Part shown: in pieces, positions 48,556 to 57,957 of the stretch
How positions within the stretch are numbered: the first letter of the stretch is position 1
How the letters are laid out: every line of letters begins with the position of its first letter
NCBI RefSeq assembly: GCF_018885305.1
Contig: NZ_CP076544.1
Coordinates: forward strand, 1,612,001-1,676,000
Length of the DNA: 64,000 bases
From: Curtobacterium sp. L6-1
Lineage (GTDB): Bacteria; Actinomycetota; Actinomycetes; Actinomycetales; Microbacteriaceae
Direction: 5' to 3'
The notes under the pieces: model-generated
Seen by the model: the letters and a program-made list of their open reading frames with translations, nothing else
What the model was told of the DNA's origin: nothing
Databases searched by the model: none
Position numbers and translations under genes: made by a program

Positions 48556-51314
48556 TGCCTGCCGGGAACCACGAGGACGCAGCCGGCCGTGACCGGGTCC
48601 CCCGTGAGCGTCGGGAGTTGCTGGAGCGCATGGTGCGGGTCGCCGGTGAGCGCGGCGGCCGCCTGGCGATCGTCGGCGAACCCGGGGTGGGGAAGACGAC
48701 GATGCTCGAGGCCCTCGCCCGCCGCGTCCGGGACGACCGCACCGTGCTGCTCATCCGACTCGACGAGGGCGCGACGGGTCCCTACACGGCGGTGCGGAGC
48801 CTCCTGCGGCTCGTCCCGGACCGCGTCCTCCGGGCCGTGCCGATCGGGTACCGCGCCGTCCTCGAACAACTGCTCGCGACCACTCCCCCGGAGTCCGGCG
48901 ACCACCGCATGCTCGAGGCGGCCCTGCGGTACCTCTGCAACCTGTTGGCGGCCGCGCACGCGGTCGTGGTCCTCGACGACGCGCACCTGGCGGACCGGCA
49001 GTCCGTCGACCTGATGGCCCCGATGTTCCGACCGCCGCACGAGGCAGCCGGCATCGCCCTCGTCGTCGCCCGCGAGCTCGACGCCGGCGGTCCCGTCACC
49101 AGTTGGAAGGTCGTCTTCACCGCGGCGCAGCTCGCCTTCCTGGCGCCGCTCAGTCCCGCGGGCATCGCCGCGGTGCTGAGCGACGCCGACCTGGACGGGC
49201 TGACCGCGACCGACGTCGCCGAGGTCGCCGCGCAGAGCGGTGGCAACCCGTCGTGGGCCGTCGACCTGGCCGTGGCCCGCCGGTCCGGACAGGACCGCCC
49301 CGCGACCACGTCGCGGGCCGTCACCTCGACCATCGCCCGGATCACGCGCCTCCCCGGCCCGGTCCAGGAGGTGCTGCTCACCACCGCGTTGATGCGGGCG
49401 GGGACCGTCGAGGCGCTCGCGCACGTCGTGGGTCCCACGGACCAGGCCCTCGCCGAGGGCGTCCGCCTCGGCGTCCTCGGCGTCAAGGGTCGCGAGGTGT
49501 CAGTGACGACACCCCTGCTCCGGGCCGCGGTGCTGGAGATGACGCCGGCGGCCGACCGGCGTGCCCTGCACGCCCGCCTCGCCGAGGCGCCGCTCCCCGC
49601 GGCGCACCGCCTCGAGCACCGGGACGACGCGGCCCTCCCCGGGCCGCGACCGGACCTGGCGGAGGAACTGCGTGCGGCCTCCGGCCGTGCCCGCCGCATC
49701 GGGACGACCACGGACGCGCTCCGGTTGGCGATGCGGTCGGTCGCGCGGTCCGACGGGCGGTCGGCGGCACACGTCGACCGGGTCCTCCACGCCGCCGAGA
49801 TCGCCGGCACGCAGGGCGACGTCGCGCTCGTGCTCCGGCTGTCGGCGACCCTCGACCCGGTCACCCTGGCGCCGGCGGAGTTCGACCGCATCGCCGTCGT
49901 CACCGCGGAGGCGGTCGCGGCGGACCTCGGTGTGCAGGCGCTCGAGCGGCGGCTCGCGGACGCGCACCGGTCGTTCGCGCCGGATGACGTCCGGTCGGAG
50001 GTCATCCGGGTGCTCCGGCTCCTCTGGTCGGACGACGACGCGGCCGACGTGGCGCGGGAACTGGACGCGGCCACCGCGGCGCTCCCTGCCGACCTGGTGC
50101 CGCACACCGTCCTGGCGGCACTCGAGGACCTCGCGTTCCGGCGTCTCGACTCAGGGCTCGGTCTGTCGTCGGAGATCATCGCGCGGTCCCGGGCCGTCGA
50201 GTCGGCCAGCGGTGTCCTGGAGCTGTCGACGAGCTCCGGGGCGATCGAGGCGGTCGGCGCGTACCAGGCCGACGACCTCAGCCGCTCACGGCCGGCCCTC
50301 ACGGCCTTCGTCCGGACCTCGGAGCTGCTCGGCGCCCACGCGACCACGGCGCGGGCGATGGCCCACGCCGCCATCGTCGAGGTGCTGTCCGGACGGGTCG
50401 TCCACGCCGCCGCACTGCTGGCCGACGCGGAACGGCACGCGCTCCGGCTGGTGGACGCCCCGCCTCCGTTGAGCCGTGCCCGCGGTCTGCTCGCCCTCAC
50501 CCGCAACGACCGGGACGCCCTCGAGGAACTGCTCACCGGGTGGCTGAGCCCGGTCGCGACGATCCGTGGCCGTCTGCTCCTGCACGGGCTCGCCGGCATC
50601 GACGCAGCGTGGTCGGAGGACTGGGCCGTCGCACGGGCGGAACTCGAGACGGCTCTGCACCTCGCCGAGGCGAAGGGCATCGTCGAGCCCGGCCGGCGGC
50701 TCTGGATCGACGTCGAACTGGCACGTGCCCGGGCGCACCTCGGTGACCTGGACGGTGCCGAGCGACTCGCACGACACCTCGCGACCCTCGACGAACCGCA
50801 CCGACGCCCGCACGCGTACGGCCAGGCCCTCCGGGTGCGTGCCCTCGTGGCGATGCAGCGCGGGGACCAGGAGGAGTCGCTGCGTCTCGCCGAGGAGGCC
50901 GTCCAGTCCCTGCGCCGCGGCGGGTTCGCCCCGGAGCTGGCCAGGGCGCAGCTCGACCGCGCCCAGCTGCTCGTCGACGCCGGTCGCGAGGGCCGTGCCC
51001 GCCAGGTGCTCGTCGACGTCGCCGCCAGCCGGATCCACGCGGACGACCCCCGCATCGCGGCCCGGACGCTGCGCCTGACCGAGGTCGTCGACGCCGCCGA
51101 CGGCCGTGCGCTGCTGACGGCCGCGGAGACGCGGGTCGCGCAGGCCGCGGCAGCTGGCCGGACGAACCGTGAGATCGCGGCCCAGCTGTTCGTGAGCGTC
51201 CGGACCGTGGAGACCCACCTCGGCAACGCCTACCGGAAGATGGGGGTGCGCACGCGCACGCAGCTCGCGCTCGCACTCAACGACCTCGGTCACGACGAGT
51301 CGGCGACGCGGTGA
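48555..51314 (+). CDS. LuxR-family LAL-type transcriptional regulator
   Basis: The 919-aa protein has an N-terminal STAND/AAA ATPase with P-loop IVGEPGVGKTTML (about 40-52) and Walker B VVVLDDAHLADRQ, a long TPR-like helical middle, and a C-terminal LuxR helix-turn-helix (about 855-910; GRTNREIAAQLFVSVRTVET). It has the size and plan of LAL regulators (MalT-like). Translational coupling to the flavoprotein upstream suggests it controls that gene, perhaps autogenously. The inducer is unknown. Confidence 0.9.
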   Translation: MPAGNHEDAAGRDRVPRERRELLERMVRVAGERGGRLAIVGEPGVGKTTMLEALARRVRDDRTVLLIRLDEGATGPYTAVRSLLRLVPDRVLRAVPIGYRAVLEQLLATTPPESGDHRMLEAALRYLCNLLAAAHAVVVLDDAHLADRQSVDLMAPMFRPPHEAAGIALVVARELDAGGPVTSWKVVFTAAQLAFLAPLSPAGIAAVLSDADLDGLTATDVAEVAAQSGGNPSWAVDLAVARRSGQDRPATTSRAVTSTIARITRLPGPVQEVLLTTALMRAGTVEALAHVVGPTDQALAEGVRLGVLGVKGREVSVTTPLLRAAVLEMTPAADRRALHARLAEAPLPAAHRLEHRDDAALPGPRPDLAEELRAASGRARRIGTTTDALRLAMRSVARSDGRSAAHVDRVLHAAEIAGTQGDVALVLRLSATLDPVTLAPAEFDRIAVVTAEAVAADLGVQALERRLADAHRSFAPDDVRSEVIRVLRLLWSDDDAADVARELDAATAALPADLVPHTVLAALEDLAFRRLDSGLGLSSEIIARSRAVESASGVLELSTSSGAIEAVGAYQADDLSRSRPALTAFVRTSELLGAHATTARAMAHAAIVEVLSGRVVHAAALLADAERHALRLVDAPPPLSRARGLLALTRNDRDALEELLTGWLSPVATIRGRLLLHGLAGIDAAWSEDWAVARAELETALHLAEAKGIVEPGRRLWIDVELARARAHLGDLDGAERLARHLATLDEPHRRPHAYGQALRVRALVAMQRGDQEESLRLAEEAVQSLRRGGFAPELARAQLDRAQLLVDAGREGRARQVLVDVAASRIHADDPRIAARTLRLTEVVDAADGRALLTAAETRVAQAAAAGRTNREIAAQLFVSVRTVETHLGNAYRKMGVRTRTQLALALNDLGHDESATR

Positions 51315-51345
51315 GCACGCGATGCAGGCCGGTGTCCCGGACCGG

Positions 51346-52026
51346 TCACACCGCCTCCAGCCGGTCGACGGTGGTGCGGTGGTGCACGCGGAGGCCGAGC
51401 CGTTCGTACACGCGCACCGCGCGGACGTTCTCCGGCAGCACCTGGAGCCACGGCGTGCGGCCCGTCGCCCGGATCGACGCGCGGAGCGCGTCCACCGTCC
51501 GGGAGGCGAGTCCCTCACCCTGCCGGTCGGGCACCGTCGCGACCGCGACCACCTCGCGCGTCGTGCGGGTCGATCCGCGGGTGCCCGCCAGGGAGACGAG
51601 GCGGTCCCCGTCGAGGACACCCGCGAACGTCCCCAGGGCGAACGCGCCCGCCGAGAACATCGGGGCGCCCACCTCGTCCGCGAGACCGCGGATCGCGTCC
51701 AGGTGACGCTCGTCCAGCACCTGCACGCCAGCCACGTCGCCGACGGGCACGGCGGAGTCGTCCACCATCAGGAGGTACTCGTCGCGGCGGAGCAGACGCC
51801 ACCCGTCCGGCACCGAGCGGGTCGAGCGCTCGACCTCGACGGTCGCGGCCAGCGACCGCAGGTCGTCCCAGGCCGCCTGCTCGTCGGCCGCGACGGCCGC
51901 CCAGGGTCCGACCGCGGGCCGGTACGCCGCCGCGGCGCCGGTCGTCACGGCGTGCTCGGCCTGCTCGGTCCGCAGCGCGGTCCAGCGGAGACCGCGGAAG
52001 GCACCGTCGTCGTGCGCATGGGTCAT
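51346..52026 (-). CDS. GNAT-family N-acetyltransferase
   Basis: The 226-aa protein starts MTHAHDDGAFRGLRWTALRT. The C-terminal GNAT motifs are VVAVATVPDRQGEGLASRTV and NVRAVRVYERLGLRVHHRTT, of the FR47-like type. The N-terminal half (AYRPAVGPWAAVAADEQAAW) is a poorly conserved partner domain. Substrate unknown. Convergent with the LAL gene (31 bp apart) and divergent from the lipoprotein gene at 52245; the 218-bp spacer there shows nothing specific. Confidence 0.85.
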   Translation of the reverse strand: MTHAHDDGAFRGLRWTALRTEQAEHAVTTGAAAAYRPAVGPWAAVAADEQAAWDDLRSLAATVEVERSTRSVPDGWRLLRRDEYLLMVDDSAVPVGDVAGVQVLDERHLDAIRGLADEVGAPMFSAGAFALGTFAGVLDGDRLVSLAGTRGSTRTTREVVAVATVPDRQGEGLASRTVDALRASIRATGRTPWLQVLPENVRAVRVYERLGLRVHHRTTVDRLEAV

Positions 52027-52244
52027 GTCGGTCCTGTCCGTCCGGGACGGTGCCGTGTGCTGCCGTCGGCCGATGGTCGCCGGGGGCCTCGGGTCCGCGC
52101 ATCGTGGCGACCACGGAGGGAGCCCGGGTGTGGAGGAACCGAGCCCGACCGTGCGCCGGACCAGGCCAGCACGCTCACGGTGCACCTCGGTGTTCCGGGA
52201 CCCGCTTCACCTCCGTCTCATGCCCCCGCTGTCATGGTCGTCAC

Positions 52245-52817
52245 GTGCCCCAGCTGACACTCCTCCGGACGGTGATCGCCGCCGCCGCCGTGGCCCTCAC
52301 CACCGCGGCGAGCGGCTGCTCGACATCGCTCCAGACGGCCGGCGCGGACCGGAGCGTCCCCACGCTGCGGTCCCCGTGGTGCGGGGCGGCGTCCCTGTCC
52401 GTGACGGTCGCCGGGCGGGACGGTGCCGCGCTGCCGTCGCCGCCGACGGACGAGGGAGCCGTGCTGCTGGCACTCGTGCTGACGAACGAGGGAGACCGGA
52501 GCTGCGTCCTGCAGGGCTGGCCGACCGTCCGTCTCGCGTCGCACGGTGACCCCTTCGGTCCGCCCGCGCTGGAGATCCGTGCCGTGCCGGCACCGGCCGT
52601 CACGCTCCGGTCCGGGAAGGAGGCGCAGGTGTACCTCGCGCTGCACTCCGGCTCGGCGCCCGTCCGCTGCCGGCCGGTCGAGCCGGACGCGCTGTCGGTG
52701 GTCGTGCCGCACACGGTCCGCGCGCTCACCGCCGGCTTGCCGACGGGGTACCTCGGGTCGACGTGTCGGTCCGAGACCGCCCCCTTGATCGGCGTCCAGG
52801 CCGTCCTGCCCCGCTGA
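52245..52817 (+). CDS. DUF4232-type lipoprotein
   Basis: The 190-aa protein starts (GTG) PQLTLLRTVIAAAAVALTTA and has a lipoprotein signal ending AASGC (Cys25). The mature domain fits DUF4232: SPWCGAASLSVTVAGRDGAA, LVLTNEGDRSCVLQGWPTVR and a C-terminal GYLGSTC. Four cysteines could form disulfides outside the cell. First of five same-strand genes through 56707, so it may belong with the amidoligase and two-component system. Confidence 0.75.
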   Translation: MPQLTLLRTVIAAAAVALTTAASGCSTSLQTAGADRSVPTLRSPWCGAASLSVTVAGRDGAALPSPPTDEGAVLLALVLTNEGDRSCVLQGWPTVRLASHGDPFGPPALEIRAVPAPAVTLRSGKEAQVYLALHSGSAPVRCRPVEPDALSVVVPHTVRALTAGLPTGYLGSTCRSETAPLIGVQAVLPR

Positions 52818-52893
52818 CCGTCCCGGCGCCCCTTCCACGTCCCGCTCCGCGGACGGCACCACCCACACCACCACCATCGAGAGGAAGACCACC

Positions 52894-53664
52894 ATGACGG
52901 AGAACGACACCCCCACGCGCGGCCGCGCGTTCCGACGCATCGGCGGCACGGCGCTCGCCGGCGGCGCCGCCGTCTGCGCGATCGCTGCGCTGTTCAGCAG
53001 CCTGCCCGCACAGGCCGCGGTGACCCACCACGCAGCGGCGACCGGTTCTGCCGCCCCGCACGTCACCGCGCACCCCCACGTGGCGGTGGACGCACGGACC
53101 AGCGCGGAGAAGCTCCGGCAGCTCCGGGCCGCAGTGGAGAAGCGGATCGACGACTCCCCCGAGGTGAAGGACATCAACGCGTACTACGCCGCCGGCTACG
53201 GCTACGAGGACGCGCTGGACCTCGCGGTCCTCTGGAACGCCGCCGACCGAAACCACGCGAAGACCACGGCGGGTGCGCAGTTGCTCGCCGGGCAGCAGCT
53301 GCCGTTCGGTCCCGGCCAGGGCTTCGCGCGCAGCTACACCGAGGACCAGCAGCTGCGCGCGTTCGCCCTCGCCGAGCCCGACGACCCGGGCCTGGCGGAC
53401 CGGCTCGCGGCCTCGTGGAAGGTCTCCACGCACGACGCGAAGGTCAAGGCCGGCGGTCTTGCGCTGGCGAACAAGCCCGTCCCGCTCGAGCACCCGACGC
53501 CGTCCGCCGGCGACGCGGCCGCAGCCTTCTTCGCCGCCGGCTACGACTACGCGGACGCGGGTGAACTGGCGCAGCTGTGGAAGATCGACACCTACAGCGC
53601 CAAGATCAAGGCCGGCCAGGACCTGCTGAGCACGCCTCGGATCCCGCTGCCCATCCAGCCCTGA
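52894..53664 (+). CDS. Secreted protein with three internal repeats
   Basis: The 256-aa protein has a cleavable signal peptide (about 1-41, cut after SLPAQA). The mature chain has three repeats of about 43 residues: 95-138 (YYAAGYGYEDALDLAVLW), 154-198 (RAFALAEPDDPGLADRLA, diverged) and 209-252 (AFFAAGYDYADAGELAQLWK). The shared pattern is GY-Y-DA--LA-LW----T--AK-KAG--LL----P. No known domain is recognised. The RBS GAGAGGAAG precedes the ATG. It lies 60 bp before the amidoligase gene, and its repeated Lys/Asp side chains could be an amidoligase substrate, but that is inference. Confidence 0.8.
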   Translation: MTENDTPTRGRAFRRIGGTALAGGAAVCAIAALFSSLPAQAAVTHHAAATGSAAPHVTAHPHVAVDARTSAEKLRQLRAAVEKRIDDSPEVKDINAYYAAGYGYEDALDLAVLWNAADRNHAKTTAGAQLLAGQQLPFGPGQGFARSYTEDQQLRAFALAEPDDPGLADRLAASWKVSTHDAKVKAGGLALANKPVPLEHPTPSAGDAAAAFFAAGYDYADAGELAQLWKIDTYSAKIKAGQDLLSTPRIPLPIQP

Positions 53665-53724
53665 CCCCCTGCCGGTGTCGCGTCGTCCCGACGCGGCACC
53701 GGCTCCCCTCCGGGAGGAACGACG

Positions 53725-54780
53725 ATGACCGGACTCCGCCGACGCATCGGCTTCGAGGTCGAGCTGCTGGCGCCGGGAGGCTCGGATCGGCGTGCCCTCG
53801 CAGCGCGCGTCGCGCAGGCCGTGGGCGGCCGGGTCACCCGGGTGTTCCACACCGACTCCGAGCCGTCGCTCGTACCGGGGATGGGGCAGTTCTGGCACCT
53901 CACCCCTGGCTTCGCCGTGACCGACGGCTCCGGCCGACCGCTCGCGTCCTTCGTGGACGACATCACCCTGGTCGCCGACCTCCGGGATGGCCCGGGGCGC
54001 CCCGACGTCCCGAGCACCGCGGACGGCTGGTTCCGGATCCTGTCGGACGACCCGCGTCTCCTCCGACTCGTCGCGCGGCACCAACCGCCGGACGCGACCT
54101 TCGAGCGGCTGCTCGACCCGGTCGCCGCCCTCCTCGGGAGCGAGGTGGACGTGATCGGTGGGGTCCGCCGCGTGGACGACGAGGCCGGTGCGACCGTTGC
54201 CCTCGCGACGGCCCTCCCCCGCGGGCGGGACCGACCGTGCGAGATCGTGACGGCGCCGCTGGTGTCGGACCACCGCGAGACGCTCGACCTCCTGCTCGGG
54301 CACGCTCGGGCGCTCGGCTTCACCGTCCCCGTGGAGGCGGCGGTCCACCTCCACTTCGACGGCCAGCCCTTCCGCGCCGCCCGTCCCTTCGCGAACCTGG
54401 TGCGGCTGTTCACCCTCTGGCGTGCGGAGCTCCGGGCCGCGCTCGGCTCGAACCCCGCCGCAACTCGGGTCCGCGCGCTGCCCGACGAACTCCTCGCGCT
54501 GACCGGGTCGGACGCCACCTGGCCCGCGCTCCGGGACGCCGGTCGGCGACTGGGCTTGGGCAAGTTCTTCGACGTCAACCTCGGCGCCCTGCTGTCCGAC
54601 GCGCCCGTGCGGGACACCGTCGAGGTCCGCATCCTCCCGGGGTCGATCGACGCCGACGAGGTCGTCGAGCGGGCCGTGCTCGTCGAGCGGCTGCTGGACC
54701 GGTGCCTCGAGCCGGAGCCCGTCCCGCCTCCAGCCCGTGGCGGCGGTGACCTGCGTGCACTCGCTGACCGTGCCCTCTGA
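53725..54780 (+). CDS. Amidoligase-family protein (COOH-NH2 ligase fold)
   Basis: The 351-aa protein starts MTGLRRRIGFEVELLAPGGS. GFEVEL near the N-terminus, the middle CEIVTAPLVSDHRETLDLLL, VEAAVHLHFDGQPFRAARPF and the C-terminal KFFDVNLGALLSDAPVRDTV with VEVRILPGSIDADEV are the marks of the amidoligase_2 family (glutamine-synthetase-like fold; PF12224). The family is thought to form amide bonds between carboxyl and amino groups in wall or peptide substrates. It sits between a secreted repeat protein and a two-component system. The start is supported by a good RBS (GGGAGGAAC). Confidence 0.85.
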   Translation: MTGLRRRIGFEVELLAPGGSDRRALAARVAQAVGGRVTRVFHTDSEPSLVPGMGQFWHLTPGFAVTDGSGRPLASFVDDITLVADLRDGPGRPDVPSTADGWFRILSDDPRLLRLVARHQPPDATFERLLDPVAALLGSEVDVIGGVRRVDDEAGATVALATALPRGRDRPCEIVTAPLVSDHRETLDLLLGHARALGFTVPVEAAVHLHFDGQPFRAARPFANLVRLFTLWRAELRAALGSNPAATRVRALPDELLALTGSDATWPALRDAGRRLGLGKFFDVNLGALLSDAPVRDTVEVRILPGSIDADEVVERAVLVERLLDRCLEPEPVPPPARGGGDLRALADRAL

Positions 54781-54831
54781 CGCCGTCGCCACCGGCGCGA
54801 TGGTCGATGCCGGCGCCGTGCGGGCCGCCCC

Positions 54832-55509
54832 GTGAAGGTCCTGCTGCTCGAGGACGACGAACCCCTCGCCCTCGAGGTCGAACGCGTCCTGCGGCGGGCC
54901 GGTCACGCGGTCGACGTCACCCGCGACTACCAGGAGGCCGAGATCGCAGCGGCCTCTGGGACGTACGGGTGCCTGGTCCTCGACCGCACCGTCCCGGGCG
55001 GCGACGGAGCGACACTGGTCGCTGCCCTGCGCCGTCGCGGTGACCTGACCCCGGCACTCGTCGTCACCGCCAGGGACGCCCTCGCCGACCGCGTCAGCGG
55101 CTTCGACCTCGGCGCGGACGACTACCTGGTGAAGCCGTTCGCGGCCGTGGAACTGATCGCACGTGTCCGAGCGCTCGGTCGCCGCGGCCAGGTCACCGTC
55201 CCGCCCACCCTCGAACGCGCCGGCATCCGCCTGGACGTGCAGCGGCACACGGTGCACCGACACGGGACAAAGCTCATCCTCCGGGCGAAGGAGTTCGCCG
55301 TCCTCGACGAGCTGCTCCGGGCGTCCGGCGGCGTCGTGACCCGGTCGGACCTCATCGAGCGGTGCTGGGACGAGCACCACGACCCGGCGTCGAACGTCGT
55401 CGACGTGGTCATCGCGCAACTCCGCAAGCGCCTGGGGTCCCCACCGCCGATCCACACCGTGCGCGGTGTCGGGTACCGGCTCGTCGACGAGGCCGACGGT
55501 GACGCCTGA
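54832..55509 (+). CDS. OmpR-family response regulator
   Basis: The 225-aa protein begins (GTG) KVLLLEDDEPLALEVERVLR. The receiver domain has the acidic pair (DD, 8-9), phospho-acceptor Asp51 (CLVLDRTVPG), the Thr switch (VVTARD) and Lys (LVKPF). The C-terminal winged helix shows LRAKEFAVLDELLRASGGVV and the ending TVRGVGYRLVDEA. It is paired with the histidine kinase that overlaps it by 11 bp. It lies 51 bp after the amidoligase gene on the same strand, so it may regulate that run. Confidence 0.92.
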   Translation: MKVLLLEDDEPLALEVERVLRRAGHAVDVTRDYQEAEIAAASGTYGCLVLDRTVPGGDGATLVAALRRRGDLTPALVVTARDALADRVSGFDLGADDYLVKPFAAVELIARVRALGRRGQVTVPPTLERAGIRLDVQRHTVHRHGTKLILRAKEFAVLDELLRASGGVVTRSDLIERCWDEHHDPASNVVDVVIAQLRKRLGSPPPIHTVRGVGYRLVDEADGDA

Positions 55510-56707
55510 ACGTCGACAGCTCCAGCGGCTCCGGTGGCGCGGGACCGTCCTCTTCGCCGTGACCACGGCGCTCTGCCTCGTGGTCCTCGCCGTGATGGCG
55601 TCGGCCATCGACTCGCGCTCCCACACGCGCGAGACCTACCGCGAGCTCACGGGCCTCGCGGAACAGCTCTCGCGGTCCGCCGCCTCCTCCGGTCCGGACA
55701 TCCGGTTCGACCCCCAGGACGTGGCCACCTGGACGACGGTCGACCGGACCTTCGCCTACGTCGACCGGGCCGGCATCCTCGTCGCGTCGCCCTCGCAGCG
55801 AGCGCTCCCGAGCTCCGCGACGCTGATCGACCTGATGGCCCGGGCGCGGCGCAGCGGGGCGCCCGTCGAGTCGACCGCACCGGCCGTCGAGCGCGACGCG
55901 CCGTCGGACTGGGTCGCGCTGTCGGTCCCGTACTCGGACACGGTCGTCCTCGCCGGCGCCTCAGCTGCACCCACCCCCGAACACCGGAGGCTCGACCTCC
56001 TCCTCGTCGTCACGGTCGTCGGGCTCTGCGCGCTCGGGACCGGCCTCGGGCACCTCCTGTCCGGTCTCGCCATGCGCCCCGCCATCCGGAGCATCGAGCA
56101 GCACGAGCAGTTCCTCCGCGAGGCCGCACACGAACTCCGGACACCACTCGCCGTGATGCAGCTCGCCCTCGAGGCAGACCGCTCCCCGCACCGGCTCGCG
56201 TCCATCGAGACCCAGGTCACGCGCATGTCCGCCCTCGTGTCCCGCCTCCTCGACCGCGCCCGGATCCGCGGCGCCGACCCTGCCTCGTTCGAACTCGAAC
56301 CCGTCCGCTTCGACCAGGTCGTCGAGCTCGCGGTCGAGGACGTCCCCGGTGCCGGGGCGGTCCGTCTCGACCTCCGGCCGTCGGTCGTCGTCGGGCACGC
56401 CGACCTCCTGGCGCAGGCGGTGCGGAACCTCACCGAGAACGCCGTGCGACACGGTTCGGGCGACGTGGTCGTGCGGGTCCGCGGAGTGGTGCTCGAGGTC
56501 ACCGACCAGGGCCCGGGAATCCCGGCGCACCGTCGCGGGGCGGTCCTCGAGGGCGGCCGGACCACCGCCGTCGGCTCGGGGACCGGGACGGGGTTGGCCA
56601 TCGTGTCGTGGGTGGCGGAGGTCCACGGCGCGAGCGTCGCCCTCGGCGACGCCGAGCCGAGCGGCCTGCGCGTCACGATGACCTTCCCGGAGGCGCCCAG
56701 CCGGTGA
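55499..56707 (+). CDS. Sensor histidine kinase
   Basis: The 402-aa protein starts at a GTG inside the response-regulator gene. It has a first TM (about 16-36), an extracytoplasmic sensor of about 120 residues, a second TM (about 165-190), and phospho-acceptor His211 in the HELRTP box. The ATPase has NLTENAVRHG (N), DQGPGIP (G1) and SGTGTGLAIV (G2). The HAMP linker between TM2 and the H-box is very short. The sensor domain has no recognised ligand motif. It forms a two-component system with the upstream regulator, probably for an envelope signal given its neighbours. Confidence 0.92.
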   Translation: MTPERRQLQRLRWRGTVLFAVTTALCLVVLAVMASAIDSRSHTRETYRELTGLAEQLSRSAASSGPDIRFDPQDVATWTTVDRTFAYVDRAGILVASPSQRALPSSATLIDLMARARRSGAPVESTAPAVERDAPSDWVALSVPYSDTVVLAGASAAPTPEHRRLDLLLVVTVVGLCALGTGLGHLLSGLAMRPAIRSIEQHEQFLREAAHELRTPLAVMQLALEADRSPHRLASIETQVTRMSALVSRLLDRARIRGADPASFELEPVRFDQVVELAVEDVPGAGAVRLDLRPSVVVGHADLLAQAVRNLTENAVRHGSGDVVVRVRGVVLEVTDQGPGIPAHRRGAVLEGGRTTAVGSGTGTGLAIVSWVAEVHGASVALGDAEPSGLRVTMTFPEAPSR

Positions 56708-56721
56708 TCCCCGCGACCGGC

Positions 56722-56758
56722 GGATGGGCGCCCGACCGGCCACGGGCCTCCCGGCCGG
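56722..56758. terminator. Degenerate palindromic-family hairpin between convergent genes
   Basis: GGGCGCCCG (56726-56734) pairs imperfectly with CGGGCCTCCC (56743-56752); the right arm matches the dispersed family, the left has drifted. It lies between the kinase end (56707) and the convergent SDR end (56768). Confidence 0.5.
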
Positions 56759-56767
56759 ACCCGCCGC

Positions 56768-57508
56768 CTACGCGGCCCCGGTCGGTCCGAGCTGCGCGAT
56801 CTCCGGGTAGACGGTCTCGAGCGGCAGCGCGAGGGCCGCACGCACCTGCCGGCTCCGCTCGTCCGCGAGCACCTCGAGCGCGCCCGCCTCGATCTGGTCG
56901 TACGCGGACCGGACGACGTCGTCGGGCTCACCCATCGGCGGGAGCGCCACTGTCTGCTTCGTCATCATCGGCGTGCGCGTGAAACCGAGGTGCAGCCCGA
57001 CCACACGGATGCCCACAGGGGCGAGTTCGAGTCGGAGCACGTCGGTCGCGGCCCACATCGCCGCCTTCGAGACGCTGTACGACCCGAGTCGGTGCACCCA
57101 GCTCGCCGCCGACAGCACGTTGACGAGCGAGCCGCCGCCGTTCGCCTGCATCACCGGTGCGAACGCCCTGGCGACCCGCAGCGATCCCCACAGGTTCGTC
57201 TCGACGACGGCCCGGAGGACGTCGACGTCACCGGTGGACAGCGGTTCGAGCGACGTGGTGCCGGCGTTGTTGATCGTGATGGTGGTGTCTCCGGCGGTGC
57301 GTGCCGCGCGCTCGACGGACTCCTGGTCGTCCACGTCGAGCTCCAGCGGCACGATCCGCTCGTCGGCCCACGTCCGCGGTGTCCGGGCAGCGGCGTAGAC
57401 ACGGGCGGCACCGCGCTCGAGTGCCTGGGCGACGAACTCCACACCGAGTCCGCCGTTCGCTCCGGTGACGAGCAGGGTGGCCCCGTCGATCCTCGTTCCT
57501 GCCGACAT
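56768..57508 (-). CDS. SDR-family oxidoreductase
   Basis: The 246-aa protein begins MSAGTRIDGATLLVTGANGG. It has the glycine motif TGANGGLG, INNAGTTS, the catalytic SAASW...SYSVSKA with Ser, Tyr and Lys, and a C-terminal tail PDDVVRSAYDQIEAGALEVL followed by ADERSRQVRAALAL. The tail is the one found as an isolated remnant at 18832-18957, showing a second copy once existed. Substrate unknown. Single gene; 287 bp upstream run to the tRNA-Pro terminator without other signals. Confidence 0.88.
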   Translation of the reverse strand: MSAGTRIDGATLLVTGANGGLGVEFVAQALERGAARVYAAARTPRTWADERIVPLELDVDDQESVERAARTAGDTTITINNAGTTSLEPLSTGDVDVLRAVVETNLWGSLRVARAFAPVMQANGGGSLVNVLSAASWVHRLGSYSVSKAAMWAATDVLRLELAPVGIRVVGLHLGFTRTPMMTKQTVALPPMGEPDDVVRSAYDQIEAGALEVLADERSRQVRAALALPLETVYPEIAQLGPTGAA

Positions 57509-57737
57509 GCTGCTCCGTTCCGTCGGCGGTCCGGGTGACCGCCGTCGCTCCAACGATGCGGTCGGGCCGGGCGCGGCCGCGTCGGGGGTTCCACTGCTGT
57601 CCCGCGGCGGAACTGCGGACCGCGCGACCCTGGGCACGGCGCCACCCCCAGCGCGGCGCGACCGTGGGGATCAGCATCCGGGTACGTCGGGTGGGACGGG
57701 CGACGGCCGGGAGGGCGACACCGGCCCGGAACGAGGA

Positions 57738-57763
57738 GAACCCACCGATGTCTCGGTGGGTTC
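57738..57763 (-). terminator. tRNA-Pro terminator
   Basis: Eleven-base perfect arms GAACCCACCGA (57738-57748) and TCGGTGGGTTC (57753-57763) enclose a 4-nt loop, 33 nt past the tRNA 3' end on the minus strand, followed by TCTCCT. Confidence 0.7.
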
Positions 57764-57795
57764 CGCTTCGTGCACGGCCGTCCGACCGTCCTGCA

Positions 57796-57872
<77 letters not shown>

Positions 57873-57957
57873 TGAGTCCGTTCGGACCCAGACCCCGTGT
57901 CGCGAACGACACCGCGGGCCCTGCTCCACACCCGACCGAGCGCGGAGCAACCCGACC

